Shown piece by piece: positions 15,609 to 24,481 of a stretch of DNA of 64,000 nt. A model generated the notes under the pieces. That model did no database searches. It was given only the letters and a program-made list of their open reading frames with translations, and was not told the DNA's origin. Origin of the DNA: Caryophanales bacterium UBA6259 (GTDB lineage Bacteria > Bacillota > Bacilli > Tepidibacillales > Tepidibacillaceae); the NCBI GenBank assembly GCA_002441135.1, contig DJVJ01000050.1, positions 1 to 64,000 of the forward strand, in the 5' to 3' direction. How positions within the stretch are numbered: position 1 is the stretch's first letter; each line of letters opens with the position of its first letter. A program made the translations under genes and the position numbers.

Positions 15609-15640
15609 AAAAAAATCCCACCCATTAATTACAGGTGGGA
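15609..15640 (-). terminator. Terminator of the threonine operon
   Basis: TCCCACC (15616-15622) and GGTGGGA (15634-15640) pair on the minus strand and are followed by eight T. The hairpin includes the last codons and stop of thrB. Confidence 0.8.
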
Positions 15641-16557
15641 GTGGGATTTTCAATTCTATGGATAAGGGGGCCTTCTTTTTGAATGGTAACTAATTTTAAA
15701 TCCAGCTCAACCCCTTCAATTTCAGCGACCTCATTTGCAATTTCTGCAATATAGGGAACTTCAAAATCCCTTAGGAAGAGAATAATAGTAGGTCCTGCAC
15801 CACTTAATGCTGCAGCAAAATGTTTTTGCTCTGCATAATATAGTATTCTCTCTAAGCCCTTTACAACATTTTGACGATAAGGTTGATGAAGCTTATCCTT
15901 CATCACCAGTGGAATTTTTTCGATTTGACCTGTGGCAAAATAATGAGCTAATAATGCAGTATTGCCAATGTTTTGAGAGGCATCCTTTAAAGGAATTCGT
16001 TCTGGAATTTGTTTTCTAGCAACATTAGTGGATAGGGTATATTTTGGAATTAGTAATAAAAGCTTCATTTCTTCCGGATAAGGTAATTTCTCTACAATAG
16101 CCAGTTCTGGATTCCCTCCTGCAATGATAAAGCCTCCATAAAGAGAAGCCCCAATATTGTCGCTATGCCCTTCTATTTTTGCGGCAATTTGCAATAATTC
16201 ATCCTTAGTTTTGATTTGCCCTAATAATTCATTAGCCGCTAATAGGCCAGCGATGATTGCTGAACCACTACTTCCTAGACCTCTTGAAAGTGGTATTTCA
16301 CTTTCAATCTCTAGTGAAAGGGGAGGTATTGATTTTCCCGCTAGTTCATATAATTGTTCCATTGATCGGTAGATTAGATTGGAACGATCCGTTGGTAGAG
16401 AAGATAAATGCTCACCCTTTACTATAATTTGAAAGGTATCCGCTAATTTAACACGAATTGTCAAATATAATGGAATCGCTAATCCTAATGTATCAAAGCC
16501 TGGACCCAAATTAGCGGTACTTCCAGGCACTTTAATTTCTAACATTTCACCGTCCAT
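15625..16557 (-). CDS. thrB: Homoserine kinase
   Basis: A 310-residue GHMP kinase that phosphorylates homoserine, the fourth step of the path from aspartate to threonine. VPGSTANLGPGFDTLGLAI (near 9-27) and the ATP loop PLSRGLGSSGSAIIAGL (near 91-107) are typical; GAGPTIILF near 272 is motif 3. The exact start is uncertain: I take ATG 16555-16557 with AAGGG eight bases upstream; the ATG four codons inside is an alternative, and the longest frame to 16644 overlaps thrC and is unlikely. It ends in the operon terminator. Confidence 0.93.
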   Translation of the reverse strand: MDGEMLEIKVPGSTANLGPGFDTLGLAIPLYLTIRVKLADTFQIIVKGEHLSSLPTDRSNLIYRSMEQLYELAGKSIPPLSLEIESEIPLSRGLGSSGSAIIAGLLAANELLGQIKTKDELLQIAAKIEGHSDNIGASLYGGFIIAGGNPELAIVEKLPYPEEMKLLLLIPKYTLSTNVARKQIPERIPLKDASQNIGNTALLAHYFATGQIEKIPLVMKDKLHQPYRQNVVKGLERILYYAEQKHFAAALSGAGPTIILFLRDFEVPYIAEIANEVAEIEGVELDLKLVTIQKEGPLIHRIENPTPTCN

Positions 16558-16636
16558 CCTCTTTTCCCTTCTTCCGTTTTCTCTCTTCTCTCGATTGTCT
16601 ATCCTTTGTTCTTCAATCCTCGAAATAAGTCTCGCT

Positions 16637-17689
16637 TTATTCACTAATGGCTTTTAATACCGCTTGATAATCATTTTCTACCACCAAAGGCTTTTCTGTA
16701 ATGGTTTCTACAGCGGTATTTGGATCCTTTAATCCGTTACCCGTTAATACACAAACTACCACTTCTTCTTCTGAAAAATAACCGGCTTTTTTCTTTTTCA
16801 TTACTCCAGCTAAGGAGGCTGCAGAAGCTGGTTCAGCAAAAACCCCTTCTGTTTTTGCTAGCAATCGATAGGCTTCTAAAATTTCCTCATCTGTAACACT
16901 ATCAATAAGTCCTTCTGATTCCTTTACTGCATTCATTGCTCCATCCCAACTAGCTGGTCTTCCAATTCGAATCGCTGTCGCAATGGTTTCTGGGTTATAA
17001 ATTGTTTCGCCCTTTACTAAGGCTGCAGCCCCCTCCGCCTCAAAGCCAAGCATTCTAGGTAGCTTATCCATTTTTCCAGCCTGATGATATTCCTTAAATC
17101 CTTTCCAATATGCGGTAATATTGCCTGCATTCCCTACTGGAATCGCTAAACAATCTGGTGCTTCCCCTAGCATATCTACTACCTCAAAAGCGGCTGTTTT
17201 TTGCCCTTCAATTCGATAGGGATTTACAGAGTTGACTAAAGTATATTTATCCGATTCTGCTATTTGTTTAACAATGTCCAATGCTTCATCAAAATTCCCT
17301 TTAATTGCAATCACCTTTGCTCCATACATCATTGCTTGTGCAAGCTTTCCTAATGCAATGTTACCATCTGGAATTACGACAATACTGGTAATTCCAGCTT
17401 TTGCCGCATAGGCACTTGCTGCTGCAGAGGTATTGCCAGTTGAAGCACAGATAATCGTTTTACTACCAGCTTCTAATGCCTTAGCAACGGCCATCACCAT
17501 GCCACGATCTTTAAAGGAGCCAGTAGGATTCAATCCTTCAAACTTTAGGTATATTTTAAGTCCTAATTGCTTTGAGAGATTTTTCGCCTCGATTAATGGA
17601 GTATCGCCCTCATGCAAAGACAAAATAGGTGTATTTTCATTGATAGGTAAAAAATCCTGATATTTTTTAATTAATGGCTGGAAGCTCAT
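16637..17689 (-). CDS. thrC: Threonine synthase
   Basis: A 350-residue PLP enzyme that turns O-phosphohomoserine into threonine. The PLP lysine is in TGSFKDRGMVMA (near 57-68), phosphate loop GNAGNITAYW near 187. The ATG overlaps the hom stop as ATGA with AGGAGAGG upstream, so translation is coupled. Usual Firmicute length. Confidence 0.96.
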   Translation of the reverse strand: MSFQPLIKKYQDFLPINENTPILSLHEGDTPLIEAKNLSKQLGLKIYLKFEGLNPTGSFKDRGMVMAVAKALEAGSKTIICASTGNTSAAASAYAAKAGITSIVVIPDGNIALGKLAQAMMYGAKVIAIKGNFDEALDIVKQIAESDKYTLVNSVNPYRIEGQKTAAFEVVDMLGEAPDCLAIPVGNAGNITAYWKGFKEYHQAGKMDKLPRMLGFEAEGAAALVKGETIYNPETIATAIRIGRPASWDGAMNAVKESEGLIDSVTDEEILEAYRLLAKTEGVFAEPASAASLAGVMKKKKAGYFSEEEVVVCVLTGNGLKDPNTAVETITEKPLVVENDYQAVLKAISE

Positions 17690-18993
17690 GCAATTTCCTC
17701 TCCTTCGATAGGGAAAATATTATTGATTTTATCAACAACAGCCAATTGATTTAGCTTATTAATAAACTTTGTTAATTGTGCTTTTGAGGTTGCATGTGTA
17801 GTAATGATTAGCTGGGCTTTCTTCTTTTCTTCTCCAGACATCTGCAATACCTCTTGTATACTAATTTCCTCTTCTGCTAAAACCTGAGTTATTTTTGCTA
17901 GTACCCCTACCTGATCAGAAACACTTAAACGGATAAAGTATCTAGAAATTTTAAGTTCATCACTTTTTAAGGATTTTTTACGATAAGGAGCAACAACACC
18001 TCTTCCATTGACCCCTAAATTCATCTGTTTAATCACAGTGACTAAATCAGATACCACAGCTGTTGCGGTTGGTAATTGACCAGCACCTGGGCCATAAAAC
18101 ATGGTTTCACCCACTGCTTCGCCATAAACATAAACTGCATTAAATACCCCATTAATTTTAGCCAGCTGATGATTATGATTAACCATAGTTGGTTGAACAC
18201 TAATTTCGATTCCATTTTCGTTTACATTGGCGACTCCTAATAGCTTGATCTCATAGCCTAATTGCTTTCCAAACTCTATATCCTCTTTCTTGACAGAGGT
18301 AATTCCCTTGACTTCTACATCATGAATACTAACATCCATATGAAAGGCAAGGTTACTTAAAATCGCCATTTTTCTAGCTGCATCTAATCCTTCGATATCA
18401 TTAGTAGGATCAGCTTCTGCATAGCCTAATTCTTGTGCTTTACGTAGCATCTCATCAAAAGGGAGCCCTTCCTCGCTCATTTTAGATAAAATATAATTAG
18501 TGGTGCCGTTCACAATGCCTACTAATTTTGTAATCCGATCAGAAGCAAAACCTTCTACAAGAGCCCTTATAATTGGTATTCCTCCTGCTACACTTGCTTC
18601 ATAAAATAAATCACATTGATATTTACTTGCTTGAGCCAATAATTCTGGACCATGTAGTGCAATCAGATCCTTATTTGCCGTAACAATATGCTTTCCTTGA
18701 CTTAAAGCATGCATTAAATATTCAAAGGTAGGATAAATATTACCCATGACCTCAATAATCACATCTATTTCTTCATTATTCAAAATCTCCCAAACGTCAT
18801 TGGTAATTCGTTCAGGATCTCCGGGCCACTCTCTTCGCTTTTCTAAGTCTTGCACTAATACTTTTTCAATCTTTATTGGATTACCTGTTTGTTTTTGTAA
18901 ATCCTCTTGATGATCTTCAATAATCTTGGCAACCCCAACTCCTACAGTCCCTAATCCAAGAAGTCCTATTTTAATTTCTTTCTTCTCTTCCAT
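17686..18993 (-). CDS. hom: Homoserine dehydrogenase with ACT domain
   Basis: A 435-residue enzyme reducing aspartate semialdehyde to homoserine. The NAD(P) Rossmann motif GLLGLGTVGVGVAK is near residue 10, the catalytic region TANKDLIALHG near 107, and VNGTTNYILSKM near 160. Residues from about 350 form an ACT domain (LSVSDQVGVLAKITQVLAEEEISI-like) for threonine feedback. Start chosen at 18991-18993 behind AAAGGAGAGG; the longer frame is not needed. Confidence 0.96.
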   Translation of the reverse strand: MEEKKEIKIGLLGLGTVGVGVAKIIEDHQEDLQKQTGNPIKIEKVLVQDLEKRREWPGDPERITNDVWEILNNEEIDVIIEVMGNIYPTFEYLMHALSQGKHIVTANKDLIALHGPELLAQASKYQCDLFYEASVAGGIPIIRALVEGFASDRITKLVGIVNGTTNYILSKMSEEGLPFDEMLRKAQELGYAEADPTNDIEGLDAARKMAILSNLAFHMDVSIHDVEVKGITSVKKEDIEFGKQLGYEIKLLGVANVNENGIEISVQPTMVNHNHQLAKINGVFNAVYVYGEAVGETMFYGPGAGQLPTATAVVSDLVTVIKQMNLGVNGRGVVAPYRKKSLKSDELKISRYFIRLSVSDQVGVLAKITQVLAEEEISIQEVLQMSGEEKKKAQLIITTHATSKAQLTKFINKLNQLAVVDKINNIFPIEGEEIA

Positions 18994-19100
18994 TTCTCCC
19001 TCTCCTTTATCCATAACTATTCTAAGCTCACTAAAATCTTTTCTATTTATCTTCGGTTTCATCAAGACTCCATCTGAATAAAGTTTCGCTTTATTTGTGA

Positions 19101-19550
19101 TTAACCTCTACCAATTAATTGTGCCTTTCTTACCCCATCCATTGCTTTTAAATCATCCAACAGATTTGTTACACTAATCTCCATATATACCGTATCGATG
19201 GAAAGAATCACATTAGCAATCTCTTGTAAAGGTATCGACTGATTAATTGTTAATACGTTGCCTTTTACCTGTGCAATATTAGATAACACTTTAGAAAGTA
19301 TTCCAGAACGATGTTCTAAATCAAGACCGATAGTAATAATTTTTTCTCTCATCATTGCATTAAAAGGAAAGATACCCTCTTTGTATTTGTAAAAAGCGCT
19401 ACGACTTAGGCCAACCATTTTTACTGCCTCATTCACTGTCCCAACTTCATGATTATGTAAAAGTTTTTTTGCTTCAATGGTTTTTAATATGGCATCTGGT
19501 AAAATATCCGCTCGTACAAGGTAGTATAATTCATCATCTTTTTTCGTCAT
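19101..19550 (-). CDS. pheB: PheB-like ACT domain regulator (UPF0735)
   Basis: A 149-residue protein. The N-terminal part (YYLVRADILPDAILKTIEAKKLL) is the UPF0735/PheB signature, with a possible helix-turn-helix (VGLSRSAFYKYKEGIFPF, about 47-64), followed by an ACT domain (IGLDLEHRSGILSKVLSNIAQVKGN). ACT domains bind amino acids. It is the first gene of the hom-thrC-thrB unit. AGGAGG lies eight bases before the ATG at 19548-19550; a GTG one codon upstream is an alternative. The B. subtilis gene lies at the same place beside obg. Confidence 0.85.
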   Translation of the reverse strand: MTKKDDELYYLVRADILPDAILKTIEAKKLLHNHEVGTVNEAVKMVGLSRSAFYKYKEGIFPFNAMMREKIITIGLDLEHRSGILSKVLSNIAQVKGNVLTINQSIPLQEIANVILSIDTVYMEISVTNLLDDLKAMDGVRKAQLIGRG

Positions 19551-19593
19551 CACGAGTCCTCCTGTTGAATACATTTGTTTTTATATAAAAGAC

Positions 19594-19622
19594 ATTATAA
19601 TAGATAAATTGGGATTAAACAA
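19594..19622 (-). promoter_or_regulatory. Promoter of pheB-hom-thrCB
   Basis: On the minus strand TTGTTT (19617-19622) and a perfect TATAAT (19594-19599) are 17 bases apart, about 45 bases before pheB. It lies downstream of the obg terminator and serves the threonine operon. Confidence 0.7.
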
Positions 19623-19689
19623 TCCTTATTTTTCAAAGAAAACCCTTACATTTTCACTTTTTTTTCGAAGAGGAAATATTGTTCCAAAC

Positions 19690-19720
19690 AAAAAACAGAC
19701 CGGATTGGTCTGTTTTTTTT
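19690..19720 (-). terminator. Terminator after obg
   Basis: ACAGACC and GGTCTGT pair around a short loop; a T-run follows on the minus strand. It is 20 bases past the obg stop. Confidence 0.85.
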
Positions 19721-19736
19721 AGTTAACATTATTTAA

Positions 19737-21023
19737 TTAATCAACAAATTCAAATTCAAAATCAGCGATTCGAACACTATCTCCATTTTCAGCGCCAAGC
19801 TTTCTTAACTCATTATCTACTCCCATGTTTCTCAAAATTCGACCAAAGCGTTGAATGGAATCATAATGATTAAAATCTGTCATTTTAAACAGTTTTTCAA
19901 TACTTGCTCCTTCAACCACGAAAATATCATTTTCTTTACGTACTGTAAATTCATCTTCTGCCTTAGGCTTCATTTTGTAAACCACTTTTTCTTCTTCGCT
20001 TTCCACGATATCAATTAATGGTTTAACAGGAATCTGATCTAATAAATCAGCAATGGCATACAAAAGCTCAGAAGTTCCTTCACCAGTGGCAGCAGAAATC
20101 GGATAAACAGGGTACTGTTCCCCAACTTTTTCCTTAAATTCCTTTAAATATTCCTCTGATTCTGGAATGTCCATTTTATTGGCAACAATAATTTGCGGAC
20201 GTTCTAACAGCTTTAAGTTGTATTGCTCTAACTCATTGTTTATTTTAACCCAATCTTCATATGGGTTGCGTCCTTCACTGCCTGACATATCTACCACATG
20301 GACAACAATTCTCGTTCTTTCAATATGTCTTAAAAATTGATGACCCAAGCCAGCACCTAAATGTGCTCCTTCGATTAATCCAGGTAAGTCAGCCATAACA
20401 AAGCTTCTACCGTCAGGTACCTCAATAAGACCTAAGTTTGGAGTAAGCGTTGTAAAATGGTATGCAGCAATTTTTGGTTTTGCTTTTGATACACTAGATA
20501 AAAGAGTGGATTTTCCTACACTAGGGAAACCAGCTAGTCCAACATCCGCCATCACCTTTAATTCTAAGACAAGATAACGTTCTTGGCCTGGCTCTCCTTT
20601 TTCCGCAATATCTGGAGCTGGGTTAGCAGGAGATGCAAATCTCATATTCCCTCTGCCACCTCTACCACCTTGTGCAACGACTACTTGTTGTCCCTGCTCC
20701 GTTAAATCGGCAATCGTTTCCTGTGTATCATCATCAATGATTACCGTTCCCGGTGGTACTTTTACAATCATATTCTCTGCATTGGCACCATGTTGGGCTT
20801 TACTTCGTCCATTTTCTCCTTTATCCGCTTTAAAATGTCTTTGGTAACGGAAATCAAGAAGGGTTCTTAAACCCTCCTCTACTTGAAAAATTATATCTGC
20901 ACCTTTACCACCATCACCACCAGCCGGACCACCTAATGGGACATACTTTTCACGACGAAAAGCCTTTTGTCCATTACCTCCATCTCCAGCTTTCACATAT
21001 ATTTTAACCTTATCTACAAACAT
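19737..21023 (-). CDS. obg: GTPase Obg
   Basis: A 428-residue Obg GTPase: glycine-rich Obg fold at 1-155 (KAGDGGNGQKAFRREK), G1 GFPSVGKSTLL near 164, DLPGLIEGAHLGAGLG near 211, NKMD near 281, and the C-terminal OCT domain from about 345. It is tied to ribosome assembly and the sporulation phosphorelay in B. subtilis. Only a weak TAGGG lies before the ATG. The usual spo0B-obg pair is split here by the tnpB element, so obg may now depend on a promoter inside or after that element. Confidence 0.97.
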   Translation of the reverse strand: MFVDKVKIYVKAGDGGNGQKAFRREKYVPLGGPAGGDGGKGADIIFQVEEGLRTLLDFRYQRHFKADKGENGRSKAQHGANAENMIVKVPPGTVIIDDDTQETIADLTEQGQQVVVAQGGRGGRGNMRFASPANPAPDIAEKGEPGQERYLVLELKVMADVGLAGFPSVGKSTLLSSVSKAKPKIAAYHFTTLTPNLGLIEVPDGRSFVMADLPGLIEGAHLGAGLGHQFLRHIERTRIVVHVVDMSGSEGRNPYEDWVKINNELEQYNLKLLERPQIIVANKMDIPESEEYLKEFKEKVGEQYPVYPISAATGEGTSELLYAIADLLDQIPVKPLIDIVESEEEKVVYKMKPKAEDEFTVRKENDIFVVEGASIEKLFKMTDFNHYDSIQRFGRILRNMGVDNELRKLGAENGDSVRIADFEFEFVD

Positions 21024-21059
21024 CCCTATGCACCGTTACAAAAAATCTACAAAAATCTA

Positions 21060-21260
21060 ATGATTAGAGATTTTTTCCTTATTCAACGTGTCCGATTTTG
21101 TGCTTCCGCAGAATTTACACTACTTTCGTTTGATATGACACTCCAAAGGCTTAAATTCCTGCGTAACGAACAGTACATATCAGCATCATCTTGAACGTGA
21201 TATTATGCTGATTTCGGATATCTTGAAAGATTAATAGATGCATTTTTATCTCGATCTATT
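21060..21260 (-). ncRNA. Putative reRNA/omega RNA at the tnpB 3' end
   Basis: TnpB guide RNAs run from the 3' part of tnpB to the element end, with the guide taken from flanking DNA (family knowledge). Here the roughly 145 bases past the tnpB stop form a long-range stem of ten pairs with one bulge (21107-21116 with 21153-21163). No promoter or boundary has been proven, so this is an inference. Confidence 0.4.
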
Positions 21261-22432
21261 TTGAAATTGCATGACGGACAAACAAAAACCCTATCTTTTA
21301 ATTTCAAATCTTTCTTTATATCCCCACAATTCGAACACGTTTTGCTTGATGGATAAAATCTATCCGCTTTCACAAATTCAATCCCATTTAATTTGCTTTT
21401 GTATTGCAGGGTAGTGATGAATTTATGGAAATTTTGTTCTTGAATCGCCTTGGATAGATGTTTATTCTTCATCATGCCACTTACGTTTAAATCTTCAACA
21501 ACAATGGTAGATGGCTTGGTTTTCACTATCTCGTTTGTTGCTTGATGAATGTGGTTTAAACGAATATTAGTAAGCCTTCGATGTATAAGTTTTATTTCTT
21601 TCTCTAATTTTTCGATATTTTTCGATTTTGTAAATTTGTAACGGTTTTCACCTGCCTTTCCTAATGAAGTTTTGTTTTCTTCATATTTTCTTGAAACTTG
21701 CCTTTGCTTTCTTTTTAACTTTTTCTTTAGTCGTTTTACTTCTTTTGTTTTATTGATATTTTTAAAAGGTTTATCGATATTTGAAACCACTGCTAAATCT
21801 TTTATTCCCAAATCGATGCCTATAGAGATTCCTGTATTTTTTTCTGCTGTTTCTGCCACTTCTACCCCTACAGAAATATACCAATACTTATGGTCGTACG
21901 TAATTCTAGGATTTGTATATTTTACTCCAATCGGTATTTTATTCGGTTCGGCAACTTTCACCCATCCCACTTTTTCGATTAGAACTGCATCATCTTTTAC
22001 TTTTAATTTAACGTTATCATTGTAGAAGGATATTTTTGATTTTTTTCTGCTTTTGAATCTTGGGAAATCTTCAAAATCCCTAAAAGTTAGTGGCTTCCCG
22101 CTTTTGATTGCTGATTTTCTATATCGATAGCCATACTTTTTACTTTCTACATGGAATCTGTCAATTGCCAAGCAAACATCTTTTACCGCTTGTTTTCCAA
22201 CGTTATTACTAACATCATAAAGCCATTCATATTCTTTACTTTGTTTTAATTTGGTAAGCTTTTTTCTTAAAACTCGATCAGAAATTTTATTCAGCTTTCC
22301 TGTTTTCTCAAAATGCTCAATTTGCTTGTTTAATGCCCAATTAAATATATACCTAGACGTTCCTGCTGATTTCCAGAGTTGTTTTTCTTGTTCTTCATTG
22401 GGAATTAATCTAACTTTCTTCGCCAGAATCAC
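21203..22432 (-). CDS. tnpB: TnpB, RNA-guided nuclease of IS605-type element
   Basis: A 409-residue TnpB (OrfB_IS605 family). The RuvC-like residues are intact: GIDLGIKDLAV (Asp207), VVEDLNVSGMM (Glu313) and the final DRDKNASIN (Asp393/395). The zinc finger is complete with CSNCG (366-369) and CPSC (385-388). The start is GTG at 22430-22432 behind AAGGAG. No frameshift or stop is present, so the protein could be active. It interrupts the spo0B-obg operon. It is transcribed with the host genes. TnpB proteins are RNA-guided endonucleases ancestral to Cas12. Confidence 0.9.
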   Translation of the reverse strand: MILAKKVRLIPNEEQEKQLWKSAGTSRYIFNWALNKQIEHFEKTGKLNKISDRVLRKKLTKLKQSKEYEWLYDVSNNVGKQAVKDVCLAIDRFHVESKKYGYRYRKSAIKSGKPLTFRDFEDFPRFKSRKKSKISFYNDNVKLKVKDDAVLIEKVGWVKVAEPNKIPIGVKYTNPRITYDHKYWYISVGVEVAETAEKNTGISIGIDLGIKDLAVVSNIDKPFKNINKTKEVKRLKKKLKRKQRQVSRKYEENKTSLGKAGENRYKFTKSKNIEKLEKEIKLIHRRLTNIRLNHIHQATNEIVKTKPSTIVVEDLNVSGMMKNKHLSKAIQEQNFHKFITTLQYKSKLNGIEFVKADRFYPSSKTCSNCGDIKKDLKLKDRVFVCPSCNFKIDRDKNASINLSRYPKSA

Positions 22433-22554
22433 TTTCTAACAACTCCTTAATCATTTTTTTGGCTTTGTTGGCTCCAATCTCATAAGGTCATTTGGTATCA
22501 ACTTTTCTTAATAGACAAATGATATTATGTTATTCGATATATTTTTATATATTT

Positions 22555-23229
22555 TTATAGATGTTGCGAACCTCTTATTGTTAGTTCATTCGAAGGAAAA
22601 TGAATATCCATTATCAATTCATTTATCGTATGTAAGTCAATAGAAAAATATCCTTTTTCTTCAGTTAACCGTTCTCCTAATTGATTTATTTTGAAAATAA
22701 CCGAGGACACATCCCCCTCATATTCTATAGTAACCATAATATCGTGAGTATTATGAGTAATTGTTAAATATAAAGGATAAATTTGATCCTGATTTTCCTG
22801 GCTAAAAGCCAATAAATCAATAAAAGCTTTTAAGTAGCTTAAGATCCATTTTCCATTTGCCATCTTCATGGTTTCATTTATATTTTCTTCTACTTCTAAT
22901 TGAATATCCAATTTAGGATAATGAACAGGTAAAAGATATAAAAAGGCCGCTAAATCCTTGTCTTTAAAATTGGAAATATCGCTTTCCTGTTTCACCGTTT
23001 CGTAAACGCGATCAATGTATTCTTTAATTTTCTCACATTTTTTCATAGATACATATCCAAGTATTACCTGAATATGATTTAACCAATCATGTCGGTAGAT
23101 TTTCATTAAGCGAACAATGTTTTCATTATCAGATAAATTTGTGTCATTTTTATTTTTCAACCATAACCAAATGATTATCCCTAGCTCCAATATGGATATC
23201 AATAAGAAAACCCACCAAATATGTTGCAT
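22555..23229 (-). CDS. spo0B: Spo0B phosphotransferase of the sporulation phosphorelay, with N-terminal membrane helix
   Basis: A 224-residue protein. The active-site helix IYRHDWLNHIQVILGYV carries the phosphorylated histidine (His47), as in B. subtilis Spo0B, which passes phosphate from Spo0F to Spo0A. The C-terminal half is kinase-ATPase-like but degenerate. A hydrophobic segment (about 4-24, WWVFLLISILELGIIIWLWL) precedes it; the B. subtilis protein is soluble and shorter. The ATG chosen (23227-23229) has GGAG eight bases upstream. Neighbouring rpmA and obg fit the known operon. Confidence 0.85.
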   Translation of the reverse strand: MQHIWWVFLLISILELGIIIWLWLKNKNDTNLSDNENIVRLMKIYRHDWLNHIQVILGYVSMKKCEKIKEYIDRVYETVKQESDISNFKDKDLAAFLYLLPVHYPKLDIQLEVEENINETMKMANGKWILSYLKAFIDLLAFSQENQDQIYPLYLTITHNTHDIMVTIEYEGDVSSVIFKINQLGERLTEEKGYFSIDLHTINELIMDIHFPSNELTIRGSQHL

Positions 23230-23332
23230 TTGCATCACTCCATTAAAAAGTAACTGACAATAGACAACTCTCAATTAGTATACCTTACTTAGAGCGAAAA
23301 TTGTATAAAAATGTAACACATTGAATATGCAA

Positions 23333-23361
23333 ATAAAAAATCCCAGTCTAAAGACTGGGAT
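23333..23361 (-). terminator. Terminator after rpmA
   Basis: ATCCCAGTCT and AGACTGGGAT form a ten-pair stem, followed on the minus strand by six T. It ends the rplU-prp-rpmA transcript before spo0B. Confidence 0.88.
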
Positions 23362-23373
23362 GTTATCATCAGC

Positions 23374-23664
23374 TTATGCTTCTACAGCTACTGGATATAC
23401 ACTAACTTTTTTGCGGTCACGACCTAAACGCTCAAATTTAACGACACCGTCTACTTTAGCGAATAGTGTATCATCGCCACCAATACCTACGTTTACACCT
23501 GGGTAAATCTTAGTTCCTCTTTGACGAACTAAAATGCTACCACCAGAAACCGTTTGTCCATCAGCACGTTTAACACCAAGACGTTTCGCCTGGCTATCAC
23601 GACCGTTTTTAGTACTACCTACTCCTTTTTTAGAAGCAAATAATTGAAGGTTCATTTTTAACAT
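23374..23664 (-). CDS. rpmA: Ribosomal protein bL27 with cleavable N-terminus
   Basis: A 96-residue 50S protein. It begins MLKMNLQLFASKKGVGSTKN; in Firmicutes the first nine residues are removed by the protease Prp, between F9 and A10, so that the conserved ASKKG end reaches the peptidyl transferase centre. The prp gene lies just upstream in the same operon. GAGGAGGTG precedes the ATG. Confidence 0.98.
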   Translation of the reverse strand: MLKMNLQLFASKKGVGSTKNGRDSQAKRLGVKRADGQTVSGGSILVRQRGTKIYPGVNVGIGGDDTLFAKVDGVVKFERLGRDRKKVSVYPVAVEA

Positions 23665-23678
23665 TGGTATCCACCTCC

Positions 23679-24020
23679 TCAGTCAACTTTTTTTACTCGT
23701 ATATAACGCTCATACTCTTCTTCTATCATTTCTAATGATAATATCAGAGCTTTCATTAATAATTGCAATTGATTATCCAACATTGGATCCTTTATTATCG
23801 GCACTTCCCATGATAGGAATCCACCGTCTTTTGGATGATTAAGAGGTTGTAGGTTAATTTGTAACAGTTTTTCTGCTGAATTAACCGCTCCAATCGCTAA
23901 AGCCGAAACAGCTGCGCAAACAATATCTTTTCCATGTTGAGCAAAATCAGCATGGCCTTTTATTGTTATATGAGAAATTCGCTGATCTTCTTTATCACGA
24001 CGAATCATTACATTTATCAT
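23679..24020 (-). CDS. prp: Ribosomal-processing cysteine protease Prp
   Basis: A 113-residue protease that trims bL27. Catalytic pair: histidine 23 in GHADFAQHGKD and cysteine 35 in VCAAVSAL. It lies between rplU and rpmA as in all Firmicutes with the extended bL27. No clear ribosome site lies before the ATG, so translation may be coupled to rplU, 12 bases upstream; an inner ATG four codons downstream is possible. Confidence 0.93.
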   Translation of the reverse strand: MINVMIRRDKEDQRISHITIKGHADFAQHGKDIVCAAVSALAIGAVNSAEKLLQINLQPLNHPKDGGFLSWEVPIIKDPMLDNQLQLLMKALILSLEMIEEEYERYIRVKKVD

Positions 24021-24032
24021 AATAATATCAAA

Positions 24033-24344
24033 TTACGCGTTAATTTTTTCGATAACAACTTTGCTGAATGGTTGACGGTGACCTTGCTTACGACGGTAGT
24101 TCTTTTTCGCCTTGTATTTGTATACAAGAACTTTTTGTCCTTTACCGTTCTTTTCAAGCTTACCAGTAACTTTTGCTCCAGCTACAGTTGGGTTACCTAC
24201 TACTAGTCCACTTTCCTTGGATACCATTAAAACTTGATCAAATTCAACAGTATCTCCTTCAGTAGTAGCTAATTTTTCGATGTAAATTACATCGCCTTCT
24301 TGAACCTTGTATTGCTTACCACCAGTTTGAATAATTGCGTACAT
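24033..24344 (-). CDS. rplU: Ribosomal protein bL21
   Basis: A 103-residue 50S protein starting MYAIIQTGGKQYKVQEGD and ending QGHRQPFSKVVIEKINA, both diagnostic. GAGGAGGTG is seven bases upstream. It is the first gene of rplU-prp-rpmA, behind a strong promoter and a structured leader. Confidence 0.98.
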   Translation of the reverse strand: MYAIIQTGGKQYKVQEGDVIYIEKLATTEGDTVEFDQVLMVSKESGLVVGNPTVAGAKVTGKLEKNGKGQKVLVYKYKAKKNYRRKQGHRQPFSKVVIEKINA

Positions 24345-24430
24345 TGCCGCACCTCCTCATAATTTGAGACTCGCCAAAATTAGGTGCATCGAAATGCTTC
24401 AACCCATTTTGTGCGGTATATAACCATACT
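24345..24430 (-). ncRNA. L21 leader RNA (rplU 5' untranslated region)
   Basis: The transcript between the promoter and rplU contains ACCGCACA, GGCGAGTCT and a stem GCAT-TTCG-ATGC, with features of the ribosomal protein L21 leader of Firmicutes as I remember it. It probably autoregulates the operon. The fold should be checked against the Rfam model. Confidence 0.55.
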
Positions 24431-24436
24431 TAAAAA

Positions 24437-24465
24437 TATTAACACAAGGAAAGGAAGGATGTCAA
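24437..24465 (-). promoter_or_regulatory. Strong sigma-A promoter of rplU operon
   Basis: On the minus strand a perfect TTGACA (24460-24465) and TTAATA (24437-24442) are 17 bases apart, about 90 bases before rplU. It lies 18 bases past the rng stop. Confidence 0.8.
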
Positions 24466-24481
24466 CTAGAACACCTTCATC

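Larger units (their letters stand above)
21060..22530 (-). mobile_element. IS200/IS605-type element with tnpB only (approximate ends)
   Basis: The tnpB frame is flanked by noncoding DNA that lies between spo0B and obg, which are adjacent in other Bacilli. The left side has an inverted repeat TCATTTG (22488-22494)/CAAATGA (22516-22522) in IS605-like subterminal style. The right side has CGCAGAATTT (21107-21116) against AAATTCCTGCG (21153-21163). No tnpA frame is present, so it would be an IS1341-type relic or non-autonomous element. The exact ends and the tetranucleotide target are not determined. Confidence 0.6.

Noticed and set aside
21063..21090. Palindrome TCTAATCATTAGA as a tnpB terminator
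   Set aside because: Short AT-rich stem; T-runs are interrupted. It may be part of the element end, but is not certain enough to call.
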